This document shows positions 1 through 9,340 of a stretch of 64,000 nt of DNA, in pieces. The notes beneath the pieces are model-generated. The model saw only the letters and a program-made list of their open reading frames with translations, did not search any database and had not been told where the DNA came from. Source of the DNA: CALCLY01 sp900552775 (GTDB lineage Bacteria > Bacillota > Clostridia > UMGS1883 > UMGS1540); NCBI GenBank assembly GCA_937966555.1, contig CALCLY010000016.1, positions 62,001 to 126,000 on the forward strand, given 5' to 3'. The position numbers and the translations under genes were made by a program. Numbering within the stretch: the stretch's first letter is position 1; each line of letters starts with the position of its first letter.

Positions 1-218
1 GAATCTGTATAAAGTTTCCTTGCTTCAGAAAGCTTTAATCTGCCGTAAAATTTCTCACGTGTGCTATTTTCAGGCAAGTACATCCCGGAATTAACATTAA
101 AAGTGCCTTTAAGACCATATTTGTTCATTATTTCAATTAATCTGATATCCTGAACAACTGCGTCATCATAGCTTAGGGTAATAACCTTTTGTTTGCCATC
201 TTTAAATCTCATTTTCAT
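1..218 (-). CDS. Polysaccharide deacetylase family protein (N-terminal part only)
   Basis: The gene runs off the left edge, so only about the first 72 residues are present. Near residue 15 the translation has TLSYDDA, the first NodB-domain motif, whose Asp pair provides the catalytic base and a metal ligand in carbohydrate esterase family 4. It is followed by a stretch of the type LIEIMNKYGLKGTFNV and then NSGMY, typical of these deacetylases. There is no signal peptide, so a cytoplasmic or atypical enzyme acting on oligosaccharides is likely. The start is the ATG at 218 (ATG AAA ATG), preceded by GGAAAG. It is the most distal visible gene of the carbohydrate locus. Substrate unknown. The family call is firm; the rest of the protein cannot be seen. 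Confidence 0.8.
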   Translation of the reverse strand, partial: MKMRFKDGKQKVITLSYDDAVVQDIRLIEIMNKYGLKGTFNVNSGMYLPENSTREKFYGRLKLSEARKLYTD

Positions 219-278
219 AGTATCAGCTCTTTCCTTTTAAAAAAATCTATTTTTATAATTACTCAAATGCAATTAAAT

Positions 279-2234
279 CTACGAAAGAAAAAGTATTGCA
301 GGAATTAGAGTATTTAGTTCTCTTTTTATGCGAATAATTCCATTTTCCTCAGCATATTTGCAGACTTCTCTTGTTCCATCGGGGCAAAGCATTTCAACTC
401 TATTAACCTTTTTGGTGCAAACAAGAGGAATATCATCAAGAACATCATGTCCCAAATTAAAAACAGCTGCCATAATTTCTCCGCTTTCAAGGTACCCTGC
501 ACGGAGATAAACCTCTGCATCCTCAGGATAATACAAGGGGATGTGATTATTATTTGAGAGAATGTCTATAAACTGCTGTTTGCGAGTTTCATTGAGCATT
601 GAAAAAGCTGTATAATAGGTAAATGGCATATCAGGATTTCCTGAAAATACTATTACTTCTCCGCCAAGAGAATTTTTAAAGCGTGTGACAGCAGGAAACA
701 GAGATTCTAAACTATTTTCTTCGTCTTCGTGTACAGCGTCAGACAGCCATTCTACATTTTCAAAAAGCGGCACAAGCTGTTTCTGCCCGTACTGCACTGC
801 CGTTTGCTTGCCGTTTATTATTTCGCAGTTAGCAGTCTTACCTGTCCATTCTGCGACATCAACACCCGTATATTGCGAAAAACCTCTTTCGAAAAGCTTT
901 TTTGCCGCACCGGCACAAAGAACCAAAGTTCCTTTTAAAAAATTCATAATGGTTTTATCATCAAAACCATCAACAGAGAATTCGTCAAGAAATACAGCAC
1001 CCTCTCCTTCGTTTGAAAAATAAACAGGCAAGCCAAAACGCTCCAGAATGCAACTTATCCAAGGATTGACAGTTGAAGGACAATCAACCTCAACAAAACC
1101 ATAGTTCTGCATAAGTGTTAGCGGAATTTTACAACCAAAAGGCTTAAGTTCTTTTACATATTCCGAAAGTCTTTCATAAAATTTTGAATATCTTGACAGA
1201 ATTTTACGATATGCTCTTCCTGAAGAAGGCTCATATTCCATGGTTCTTGTTATCCAATGCTTTGCTCCGCAAGCACCTTCCAAAATCGAAGCTGTAAAGT
1301 GTCCATGAAGCATTGCCGCACTTGTGCTGTATCTATTCTGTGGGCATGTGTCTGTTTCAGCAAGAAAAATATCTACCTTATCTTTTACATTTTCTCTTAA
1401 TATAGATGCTCTGAAAAGATTTGATGTAAAATAATGTGTAGACTCTTTTGCATAGGGGCCACCGTTTAGTCTCATAATTACAGGATTTCCCTCTCCTGCA
1501 AAGGCTCTTGCTATATCACCTGAAAATTCGCAAAATGTTGAAACATAAATACCGGAAACAGCACCTTGTATCTGAGGATTAACTTCATCAATACCTTCAC
1601 GCATCGCCTTTACACAAGATATAAGCGAATCTTTAATGAGCTCCACATATATGTCTGTATAACGTTTACTTTCAGGATTATCACTTATTGTGTGAGAATA
1701 TAATTGTTCTCTTGTCATATTCGTTTTGGCTCTGCGATTAAATTCTTCCAGGTGATACTTGCAACAACAGCCCTTGGTATTTCTGTATAAAATGCCAATA
1801 TCATCATCAATCATTATTATAGATGGATTATGTTTTGCAAGAGTTTTCATCTGATTTTTGATATAATCCTTAAAACCCGGATCAAGCGGACAACAGGTTG
1901 TGAGACTTTCCTCTCCTGTTTCAAGACTTACTGTAGTTTGAAAGGGATGCATTTTACTGGGAAGGGTGATATGACCCAATGTACTTTGAACCAAAACACC
2001 GTATTTCGCCCCGGCTTTATCAAGGTAATGCTTATATTTATCAAAAATTTCGCATTGTTTTTGTGCCGTGTTTACAGGTGGTGTACCATCCGGTCTGAAA
2101 TACATCATAAGCATTGCATGAGTTGATATGCCATTTTTTTGCTGTTCTATAATATCATCACAGCTTTCTTTCAAATGTTTTTCATCAAGCGGCATTATTG
2201 AAAAATTATACATACATTCATCTCTCCTTATCAT
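279..2234 (-). CDS. Unassigned glycoside-hydrolase-like protein (TIM-barrel type)
   Basis: The 651-residue protein has no signal peptide or membrane segment. I do not recognise a specific family. The first half has features of a (beta/alpha)8 hydrolase: IIMIDDDIGI near residue 140 and a run of conserved acidic residues and Cys-Cys-Cys at about 155. The second half (from about 400) resembles the alpha/beta trimerisation and C-terminal beta domains seen behind GH42-like barrels. It probably starts at the ATG MIRRDE or at the later MYNFSIMPLDE (residue 8). It lies 20 bases downstream of the GH20-type gene and upstream of the deacetylase, which suggests a cytoplasmic enzyme acting on oligosaccharides released outside. 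Catalytic residues cannot be assigned by eye. Confidence 0.55.
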   Translation of the reverse strand: MIRRDECMYNFSIMPLDEKHLKESCDDIIEQQKNGISTHAMLMMYFRPDGTPPVNTAQKQCEIFDKYKHYLDKAGAKYGVLVQSTLGHITLPSKMHPFQTTVSLETGEESLTTCCPLDPGFKDYIKNQMKTLAKHNPSIIMIDDDIGILYRNTKGCCCKYHLEEFNRRAKTNMTREQLYSHTISDNPESKRYTDIYVELIKDSLISCVKAMREGIDEVNPQIQGAVSGIYVSTFCEFSGDIARAFAGEGNPVIMRLNGGPYAKESTHYFTSNLFRASILRENVKDKVDIFLAETDTCPQNRYSTSAAMLHGHFTASILEGACGAKHWITRTMEYEPSSGRAYRKILSRYSKFYERLSEYVKELKPFGCKIPLTLMQNYGFVEVDCPSTVNPWISCILERFGLPVYFSNEGEGAVFLDEFSVDGFDDKTIMNFLKGTLVLCAGAAKKLFERGFSQYTGVDVAEWTGKTANCEIINGKQTAVQYGQKQLVPLFENVEWLSDAVHEDEENSLESLFPAVTRFKNSLGGEVIVFSGNPDMPFTYYTAFSMLNETRKQQFIDILSNNNHIPLYYPEDAEVYLRAGYLESGEIMAAVFNLGHDVLDDIPLVCTKKVNRVEMLCPDGTREVCKYAEENGIIRIKRELNTLIPAILFLS

Positions 2235-2254
2235 TTATATTTAACAGGTGTATA

Positions 2255-4375
2255 TTATCTTAAAAATTCAAATTTACTACTCATTGCATAGGACAAATCC
2301 ATAACATCCAATTTCGGTTTTTTGCCTATTTCAAGTGTCTTTTTAAAATAATCGCGAAGGTCAAGCATATACTGACGAAATACCGACATGTTTCTAAGAT
2401 ATGTGCTTCTATTGGGAGGAATCCTTACTTCCTCTGCCAGAAGCATAAGTTTTTCACGCTGTGAAATAAGTCTTTCAAGTTCATTTATAACTTTTGCGGC
2501 ATCACACTTATCGCTGTTATAATCTTTATAGAGTGAATATATAGTGAGATATTCATCTGAAAGAGCATAATAGTGCATAGATGTGAGAAGCCAGATACTA
2601 TTTATAAGTGATACATTACCACTATTTACAAAAAATTCTACTGCCGGAGCAGCGTTTTCTTTTAAAAATTTAAGGTAATGAGTATATTCTTTTTCATTTT
2701 CTGCAATAAGCTTATATACCCCTCCCGGAAAATCCTTAGGAAGGCCTGTCTGTTTGTTTCTGTAGCCATAGAAATAGTATTCAAGCTTATAGCAAGCACG
2801 GTTAATATATGATTCCCGTGTTTCATCCTTCATAATATTATGAAGTCCGTTAAAAATTTCTGCTGCCTGCACAGCTTTTTCGGGATAGTATTTGCAGGCG
2901 TATCTTTCGTTAAATTCATCAATCTTTTCTATTTCGTTATCGTTCCATGAAACATCTGCAAGTGTAAGATAGTTTTTGTCATAGCAATATTCCATAGAAC
3001 TATAGCTTTCTATTCCTTCAAAGGAAAGCTTTTTTGCAAGCAAGGCACAAGCCCTTATGTTTTCGTTATTTTCAGTTGGAATCGCCCAGTGATAGTAACC
3101 TGTATCAGGCTTTATTACACTATGGAAGATGTTATTTACACCGTCTGCCTTATTATAAAAAAGATGCACAGGATCCTCATAGGACCACCAGTCTATAACA
3201 ACCACATCATATATTCCTTCACTTATAAAGCGTTCCTTAAGTTTTTCATTTATAATATCAAATTCCTGATAAAGCATATCGTGATAAATGTAGACATGCT
3301 TCATACCTTTTTCTTTTAGATGCTTACATAACTTTATGATATGTTCTGTCATAAGATAGGAATGTTCTTTATCCCTGCATTTTTCACAGCGACAGATATA
3401 GCTTTCTCCCACTTCGTCAAGACCTATGTGAAAATCGTATATCTCATTAGGCTTAAGATAGCGTTCAATTATTTCATCATAAATATTAAAAAGTACTTCG
3501 TAGGTTTTATCATTATTTGTGCAAAAACCTATTTTCTTTGGTGTGCCATCATCTTCTTTTGCTGATATTTCAGGGAATACGGCAGGAAGAAGAGTATTGT
3601 GACCAAGGCTGTTAAAGAGAGGCTTTACAAGCACGTTTTTCTTTTTGCCATAGGCTATTATTTTACCTAAAAGATCTTCATTATAAATAGGAGGAATTAT
3701 ATCATCTTCATGAACCCATTTATTCTCTTTGACAGAATAATACTTTGAATTTTTTGGAGTTTTAAGTTCGGGGTATTTCTTTATAGGAACATATATGTAT
3801 TCCATTTTCCTGTTATCATACTGATGACCCCAGCAGCCATAAACACCTATTGTAAGACGATTGAGCTTCATTGAAGCCATATAGTCTACAAAATCATACC
3901 AATCAGAAAGAGTGAAAAATTCACTACCGTATCGACTTTCTACAAAGTGTCCCCTTTTTTCAAAGCTTGGCCAGTCAAGAATATAGCACTTTGGCAAAAA
4001 TATATCATTACATTTGCTGCTTAACATCTGCACAAGAGTAGTAGCTGCATAAAACAGTCCTGCTTCATCAATTCCGCAAAGAACGGCTTCAGTTTCGCTT
4101 ATATCAATAAAATAGGCTTCGTTTTTATCGATGTCTTTAAATGCGGGATTTTGGCTATCTGTTTTAAGTGTTATTTTATAGCTACCCAATGTATCCGTAA
4201 CACAGATATCATAAAGCTTTTTTTTGATAAGATTTTTTGCTTCACAAGGTATATCACCTTCTATAGACAAGACAACATCACAAGAAAACTTATTAAACTC
4301 TGCAATTTTAACAAGTTCTTTTCTGTCTTCAACTTTTTGAGGTTTTGGTATGAGAGTTTTAACTATATCTGTCAT
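2255..4375 (-). CDS. Glycoside hydrolase family 20-type beta-N-acetylhexosaminidase
   Basis: The 706-residue cytoplasmic protein follows the GH20 layout. An N-terminal alpha/beta domain (about 1-130) ends with GLFYAATTLVQML, then a barrel opens with ILDWPSFEKRG, where GH20 enzymes usually have D-x-P-x-F/R-x-RG. The motif HIGLDEVGE contains the family's adjacent catalytic Asp-Glu pair at about D320-E321. In GH20 the Asp orients the substrate acetamido group and the Glu is the acid. A helical C-terminal part of about 250 residues is longer than usual. The enzyme would remove terminal N-acetylhexosamine from oligosaccharides, which fits a locus aimed at a glycosaminoglycan-like polymer. No signal peptide is seen. 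Exact substrate unknown. Confidence 0.75.
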   Translation of the reverse strand: MTDIVKTLIPKPQKVEDRKELVKIAEFNKFSCDVVLSIEGDIPCEAKNLIKKKLYDICVTDTLGSYKITLKTDSQNPAFKDIDKNEAYFIDISETEAVLCGIDEAGLFYAATTLVQMLSSKCNDIFLPKCYILDWPSFEKRGHFVESRYGSEFFTLSDWYDFVDYMASMKLNRLTIGVYGCWGHQYDNRKMEYIYVPIKKYPELKTPKNSKYYSVKENKWVHEDDIIPPIYNEDLLGKIIAYGKKKNVLVKPLFNSLGHNTLLPAVFPEISAKEDDGTPKKIGFCTNNDKTYEVLFNIYDEIIERYLKPNEIYDFHIGLDEVGESYICRCEKCRDKEHSYLMTEHIIKLCKHLKEKGMKHVYIYHDMLYQEFDIINEKLKERFISEGIYDVVVIDWWSYEDPVHLFYNKADGVNNIFHSVIKPDTGYYHWAIPTENNENIRACALLAKKLSFEGIESYSSMEYCYDKNYLTLADVSWNDNEIEKIDEFNERYACKYYPEKAVQAAEIFNGLHNIMKDETRESYINRACYKLEYYFYGYRNKQTGLPKDFPGGVYKLIAENEKEYTHYLKFLKENAAPAVEFFVNSGNVSLINSIWLLTSMHYYALSDEYLTIYSLYKDYNSDKCDAAKVINELERLISQREKLMLLAEEVRIPPNRSTYLRNMSVFRQYMLDLRDYFKKTLEIGKKPKLDVMDLSYAMSSKFEFLR

Positions 4376-4554
4376 TTTTAATCTCCTATCGTTAATATTG
4401 TAGTCAAAACAACGGTGTTAAATTAATGTTTAGCATAAAGGTTTCTCCATGGCGGAGAAGGCTCTCATCTAAACACTGATTTATTATTGTCCCAGTCTTT
4501 ATATGCCTTTTCAAAGGGTCCTAATTTTATTTTGCCATCTCCTTACTGTTTGGC

Positions 4555-4601
4555 AAAAAAACACCATCCGATAAAGCTAAACATTACCGGATGGTGCTTT
4601 T
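4555..4601 (-). terminator. Rho-independent terminator ending the secreted-protein operon
   Basis: On the minus strand CACCATCCG (4588-4596) pairs with CGGATGGTG (4562-4570) around a 17-base loop, followed directly by seven T (4555-4561). It lies about 45 bases past the stop of the 1003-residue secreted protein. The plus-strand side also ends in a T run, so it could act in both directions. Confidence 0.85.
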
Positions 4602-4643
4602 TAAAACCTTTCGGCAATTTCTATTTTTTGCCCTTTTGTTTGT

Positions 4644-7600
4644 TTATTTCAATGAATATGCAGGAATGGTTACTATTGGTGATAGGAATTCATCCCATAC
4701 CAATGCTTTTGCTATATCTGCATTTGCAAGCGGATTTGTAAGAGTTTTTATGATAGCTTTTCCTGGTTCAAGTGTAAACTCTTCATGGTCAACGGAAAGA
4801 AGCTTTGATTCTGAAGTATTGTATGTTGGCATAAATATATTCATAGTTTTCGCTGTGCCGCTTTCGTTGATAATTTCATATTTACCAATTACATCTGTTT
4901 CGGTTTTTGATAATGTTACGGCGTAGAAGCAGTTTTCTGTATCACCTATTTTAAGGTCTATTGCAACTTCTTTTCCGAGAGCCTGAGTAGCAATAAGCGT
5001 TTTTATTTTTATATTGCTGCTGAGAGTTATTTTTGCATCTGCATATTTTGTAAGGGTATCTGCAGGGGGTGTAACAGTAAGCTTGTTGTTAACTGCATCA
5101 TATGCTACTGCAGAATTTGTGTCTTCACCGTTTACGATAAGTTTTACATTTTCTGCTGTCATTGTATCTGCATCAAAAGCTCTGTCAAATGTAACAGTAA
5201 TACTGCTTGCATCGCAGGGAACAACTTTAGAAACTTTTACGGATGCATCATTTTTAGTGTAGCTTATATCAGTTGCGGCAGGAATAGATACGAGGGTATA
5301 AAGGTTTACATTATCTACTGCAAAAGCGCTTCTCTCACCTGCTGCTACCTGTTCTTCTGTCCAGTTCGAATTTTTTATAAGAGCTATACGTACGTATTCG
5401 TAACCGCTTGCTTTCTCGGCACTTTCACTTGGTGTACCTGATTTTGCAAATTTTCCATCAATGTAGATTGAACGCTTACATTTATCAGAGGTTGTTGTAC
5501 AAGCAGTGAAATCATCAACAATTTTTATTTTATACCATTTACCGGCTTCTATTGCAGTGCCGTCAGGTAACTTACCGTCTCTAAATATTGTATCAGCCCT
5601 ATAATTACTCGGACTAACACAAAGACCGTAGTCAAGTACATCGGGGAACATTACATCAAATTCTAAAACTGCAGTTTGACCAACACGTGAAACCTTTCTA
5701 TCCGGCGCTGCACCTGCATCTCCATCATAAAGCCATATGTTTACCATACCGGTTGAACTGGCCGGCATAGGGAATGTTTGCGATGAATTAAGCGGGGTTA
5801 CTTTTACCATAAAAGCTTTGTCGTCTGCCGCACGGTCAATAACTTCTGTAGAACGTGCAGAAACGTAATTTTTATTTTCGAGATGAGACAGTAAAGACCA
5901 GTTGAGATTATATGTATTTACCTCACTGCGGTACTGACCACCTTTTAACTCAAAGTTTGTCATCTGCATATAATGACGTTTTACAAAGCCTCTAAGTGAA
6001 ATATTTCTTGAAATTGTCTGTGTTGTTGTGCCGTCTGCGGAAACAACAACAACATCAAGTGATTTTCTTCCCTCTGTAAGCCCTGCAGTAGGGATGGCAG
6101 CATTAACATAGCCGGTTAGTGACACTATTCTTCCTTTTTCCACGCCATCTACAAGAAATTTAACAGTTGTGCCGACAGGAGCAGTTGCGGAAACAGAAAA
6201 AGGTTCACCGATGTTTACCACTGCATTGTCTGCCGGGGATGAAACATAAAATTTTGCAAATGTGCTGAAGGGAATAGCTGTTTTGCTGCCGTATGCATTA
6301 TTTGTGTAATTATTAATTGCAAACTTAACGTTTTCATTCATTATGATTTTATAGTTTACACCTGCATCTAAAACTTCGGAAGGAGTTACGGTAAGTTCAG
6401 CATCTTTTCCTGACTCAGTATCTTTTATTGACGCAGTACAGGAAATCATGCCACCGTCAGGCTTTTCAATATATACGTTGCCTTCAAGATTTGTTAAATT
6501 CGCTGCAGAAGCTCCGTAAAGTCTTGCAGTTATTGAAGATGCAGAAATCGGAACCTGGTTTTCTGTAGCTTCTGTAAGCACTTCATTTTCTGTATATGAA
6601 AGACCGCGGCTTACAGGGAATTCTTTATAAAGGTCAATAGAAATATTATCAAAGATCACGGCTTCTTCTTTTGCGCTGTCTACATCAGTAATGAATGTTA
6701 TACGGTGTAAGCTGGGAGCTGTATTCGATGCATAAAAATAGTCAAATCTACCGCCTGATACTGTTTCGTCATTTACATAAATATCATATTTCAGTGTTGT
6801 TCTGTTGAGAATCACAGTAAATTTATATGATTCGCCGGGTGTAACAGTAACTGATGAATCGCAGATGGTACCTTCACTTGTTATAAGGGGGAGTTGATAC
6901 CAGTAATCATGCCCTTTTGCAGACCAGAAATGGAATGATTCCAATTCGTACTGATCAGCCCGGAAGTCTACCGCAGGGCCTATTTTATTAACTGCTATAT
7001 CAAATGAAATTTTTATAAGAGCATCGTTAAGGGGTAGTTTTTCTTTTGTATCGCCTGCATTAAGGTAAGGATAACGACGCCAATTTAAACTTGAGTTTGA
7101 ATAAAGACTGAGACCGCCAACATTTGTTATTTTGTAATATTCATTGCCGCTTTCTGCATCCTTAACCACGGGAATAAAGGGGTATATAGGGTAAATACCT
7201 ATAGCGCCAAGTGCTTTTGCTTCGGCATCAGTTTTCTCGGACATACCGGTAAAATCTGTTGAACGTACGTTTTCAGAGAAAACATATTTACGGAGAGTGA
7301 TTGTACTCTCGTCTGATACATTTGCACCTCCAACATCAGCTGAAAGAGTGAGAGTAGAATCTCCGAGAGTTGGGTTTGCAGGAATTGTACCTGAAACTAC
7401 AGAGTAACCTTCGCCGTAAAGTTCGGAATTTGTTACTTGCGTTGTAAGTGCTGTGTCACCGAGGGAAAGAGTTACATTTTCTGCTCCTTCAGGTATCAGG
7501 GCAAGCACTTTAATGGGTTTTGAAATGTCCTGTCCGGACTGGCTGAATACTGATACAATTTCCACCGTACCTTCCGCAAATGCTGCGGGCATAAGTGAAA

Positions 7601-7655
7601 GCACAATTGCAAAAGCCAAAATAGCAGCCATGCCTTTAAGCATACTTTTTTTCAT
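4644..7655 (-). CDS. Secreted multidomain Ig-like/LamG-like protein
   Basis: The 1003-residue protein has a clear signal peptide (MKKSML, hydrophobic core to about residue 27, cleaved after AFA). The mature part looks like alternating beta-domains: an Ig-like domain (about 30-110), a LamG/concanavalin-like domain (about 125-330, ending IIFDNISIDLY), an SbsA-type Ig-like domain (about 340-445), another Ig-like domain (about 450-530), a second LamG-like domain (about 540-735, ending FAVDNVNLYTL) and a second SbsA-type Ig domain (about 760-850). No catalytic signature and no SLH domain are visible. I infer a glycan-binding exoprotein working with the heparinase-family enzyme. It is the last gene of the operon. 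Confidence 0.7.
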   Translation of the reverse strand: MKKSMLKGMAAILAFAIVLSLMPAAFAEGTVEIVSVFSQSGQDISKPIKVLALIPEGAENVTLSLGDTALTTQVTNSELYGEGYSVVSGTIPANPTLGDSTLTLSADVGGANVSDESTITLRKYVFSENVRSTDFTGMSEKTDAEAKALGAIGIYPIYPFIPVVKDAESGNEYYKITNVGGLSLYSNSSLNWRRYPYLNAGDTKEKLPLNDALIKISFDIAVNKIGPAVDFRADQYELESFHFWSAKGHDYWYQLPLITSEGTICDSSVTVTPGESYKFTVILNRTTLKYDIYVNDETVSGGRFDYFYASNTAPSLHRITFITDVDSAKEEAVIFDNISIDLYKEFPVSRGLSYTENEVLTEATENQVPISASSITARLYGASAANLTNLEGNVYIEKPDGGMISCTASIKDTESGKDAELTVTPSEVLDAGVNYKIIMNENVKFAINNYTNNAYGSKTAIPFSTFAKFYVSSPADNAVVNIGEPFSVSATAPVGTTVKFLVDGVEKGRIVSLTGYVNAAIPTAGLTEGRKSLDVVVVSADGTTTQTISRNISLRGFVKRHYMQMTNFELKGGQYRSEVNTYNLNWSLLSHLENKNYVSARSTEVIDRAADDKAFMVKVTPLNSSQTFPMPASSTGMVNIWLYDGDAGAAPDRKVSRVGQTAVLEFDVMFPDVLDYGLCVSPSNYRADTIFRDGKLPDGTAIEAGKWYKIKIVDDFTACTTTSDKCKRSIYIDGKFAKSGTPSESAEKASGYEYVRIALIKNSNWTEEQVAAGERSAFAVDNVNLYTLVSIPAATDISYTKNDASVKVSKVVPCDASSITVTFDRAFDADTMTAENVKLIVNGEDTNSAVAYDAVNNKLTVTPPADTLTKYADAKITLSSNIKIKTLIATQALGKEVAIDLKIGDTENCFYAVTLSKTETDVIGKYEIINESGTAKTMNIFMPTYNTSESKLLSVDHEEFTLEPGKAIIKTLTNPLANADIAKALVWDEFLSPIVTIPAYSLK

Positions 7656-7698
7656 AAATTTTTACCACCCTTCAAAAAATTTATAATATATAAATATA

Positions 7699-9327
7699 TT
7701 ATTTTAGTGTTATGATATCACTTATAGCTTTAAGTGATGTAAACGAGTCGCACGCGATTGCAGTAAGAGTTAAATTTTCTGCATCGGGCACAGTGGTGGA
7801 TACCGAATAAGTATCGCTTCCCGGGAGAATGCTTACGGTTTTCGGAACTACTTTTATTATACGGTTTCCGTCTGATACTGTCATAATAAGCAAAACAGGA
7901 ACCGGAGCTTCTGTGTCATTTGTAAACTGAAAATCGCAGCTTAAATCATTTCCCGGAACAAGTTGTTTCTTCGAAACCACTTTGTTGCCGAGGCTTTTAA
8001 AAGATGCTCCTGTAAATGCACATCCGCTGCTTTCTGTTTTAAGAAAAGCCTTTGCATTTAAAGAAACACTTCTGCCGTCCCAAAACTGTATCTTATCAGA
8101 AAGAACTGCTTCGATTTCTGCTCCGTAGGGAAGCTGTTCTGAAAGAGGAAGGGAAATCACATTGCTTTCCGCATCGTACTGCGGAGTTGTATTAACGGGG
8201 CTTCCGTTTACAAGCAGTGTAACATTTTCCGGTGTGATGCTCTCCGGTTTTAATTTTTCGTTCATCAAAAGCTTAATAGCCGAGCTGTTTACGGGAACTA
8301 AATCTGTTTTGTCTCCGATTTCTGTAGCTGCACTTATGCTCTTAATACCACTATAACTGTAATAACTGTAAATATCAATATTGTCAATAGTGTAGCTTGC
8401 ATCTGATGCTGCCGCAGCACTTGCAGCAGTCAGACGAAGTCTTGCAACATACAAATTTCCATCCTGCCGTGCAGTTTTATCAACTGTTGTTACATAGTCA
8501 TCATCTATGTAAAGAGCTGTTTCACGGGTTTTGAAATCCATAATAAGTTTTATGTGCATCCATTCTCCGGCTTTATAGGAAAAATTCGTTCCTTGAACCT
8601 TGCCGCTGTTGTTTAGAAACATTTTCTGTTCGGGGAAGAAGTAGACCCCGTCTTCAGATGTTTTGAATTCGTCTGCAAAGATTATATTATTTGCGGACAT
8701 TTTGAGGTCAAATTCTGTGCACACAATATATGAAGGATATTTGTTGTTTGTTGTGTTTGTAACAAACTGAATATATGGTCCGCCCCAACCGTTTGTTGCA
8801 GTCCCGTTAAGAAAAAGTTCTACTGCACTGTCTTCCGTGCCGTCCTTGCCTTGTGCCATAAGTGCATATGATGATTTATCACCCGAAGTAGTATGGGCGA
8901 TACTTACGCCGGCGGGATATCCGGTTATTTTTTTGTCTTCACCATATTTGAAGCCTTCGTTAAAATTATTTGAATAACCTGTAATTTTCAGGTCATATGT
9001 AAACGTAAAAGTACTTTTTGCACTCACAAGTGAACCGTCAGACAACACAGCATAGATTGTTATGTTATGTTCGCCTGCATAAAGGTCAAGTGCGGAGGCG
9101 GAGAATGAAATTTCTCCGCTTTCGCTTTTCTTTTCAATTATCTTTCCGTCAAATTCTAATATAACTTCCGTCACGGATGAATCTGCAGAAACTAAAATTT
9201 CTTCAAGGGATGAAACCTTGCTTCCGTCTTTGGGAGAAACAATGACAACTTCTCCCTCGGCAAACACTACGGGGGCAAGTGTCATAATAAATATTGAGAT
9301 AAGTAGCAAAGATATTATTTTTTTCAC
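7699..9327 (-). CDS. Secreted Ig-like/LamG-like protein, paralogue of the 1003-residue neighbour
   Basis: The 542-residue protein has a signal peptide (MKKIISLLLISIFI, cleavage near VFAEG). An Ig-like domain (about 25-110), a LamG-like domain (about 115-320, ending YTIDNIDIYSY), an SbsA-type Ig-like domain (about 330-425, with NSSAIKLLMNEKLKPESIT) and a C-terminal beta-domain follow. It is a shorter version of the downstream 1003-residue protein and shares the same domain boundaries, so the two probably arose by duplication. It sits 13 bases behind the large heparinase-type gene. No catalytic motif is visible; carbohydrate binding is inferred from the domain types and the neighbours. Confidence 0.7.
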   Translation of the reverse strand: MKKIISLLLISIFIMTLAPVVFAEGEVVIVSPKDGSKVSSLEEILVSADSSVTEVILEFDGKIIEKKSESGEISFSASALDLYAGEHNITIYAVLSDGSLVSAKSTFTFTYDLKITGYSNNFNEGFKYGEDKKITGYPAGVSIAHTTSGDKSSYALMAQGKDGTEDSAVELFLNGTATNGWGGPYIQFVTNTTNNKYPSYIVCTEFDLKMSANNIIFADEFKTSEDGVYFFPEQKMFLNNSGKVQGTNFSYKAGEWMHIKLIMDFKTRETALYIDDDYVTTVDKTARQDGNLYVARLRLTAASAAAASDASYTIDNIDIYSYYSYSGIKSISAATEIGDKTDLVPVNSSAIKLLMNEKLKPESITPENVTLLVNGSPVNTTPQYDAESNVISLPLSEQLPYGAEIEAVLSDKIQFWDGRSVSLNAKAFLKTESSGCAFTGASFKSLGNKVVSKKQLVPGNDLSCDFQFTNDTEAPVPVLLIMTVSDGNRIIKVVPKTVSILPGSDTYSVSTTVPDAENLTLTAIACDSFTSLKAISDIITLK

Positions 9328-9340
9328 TTTCAGACCCTCC

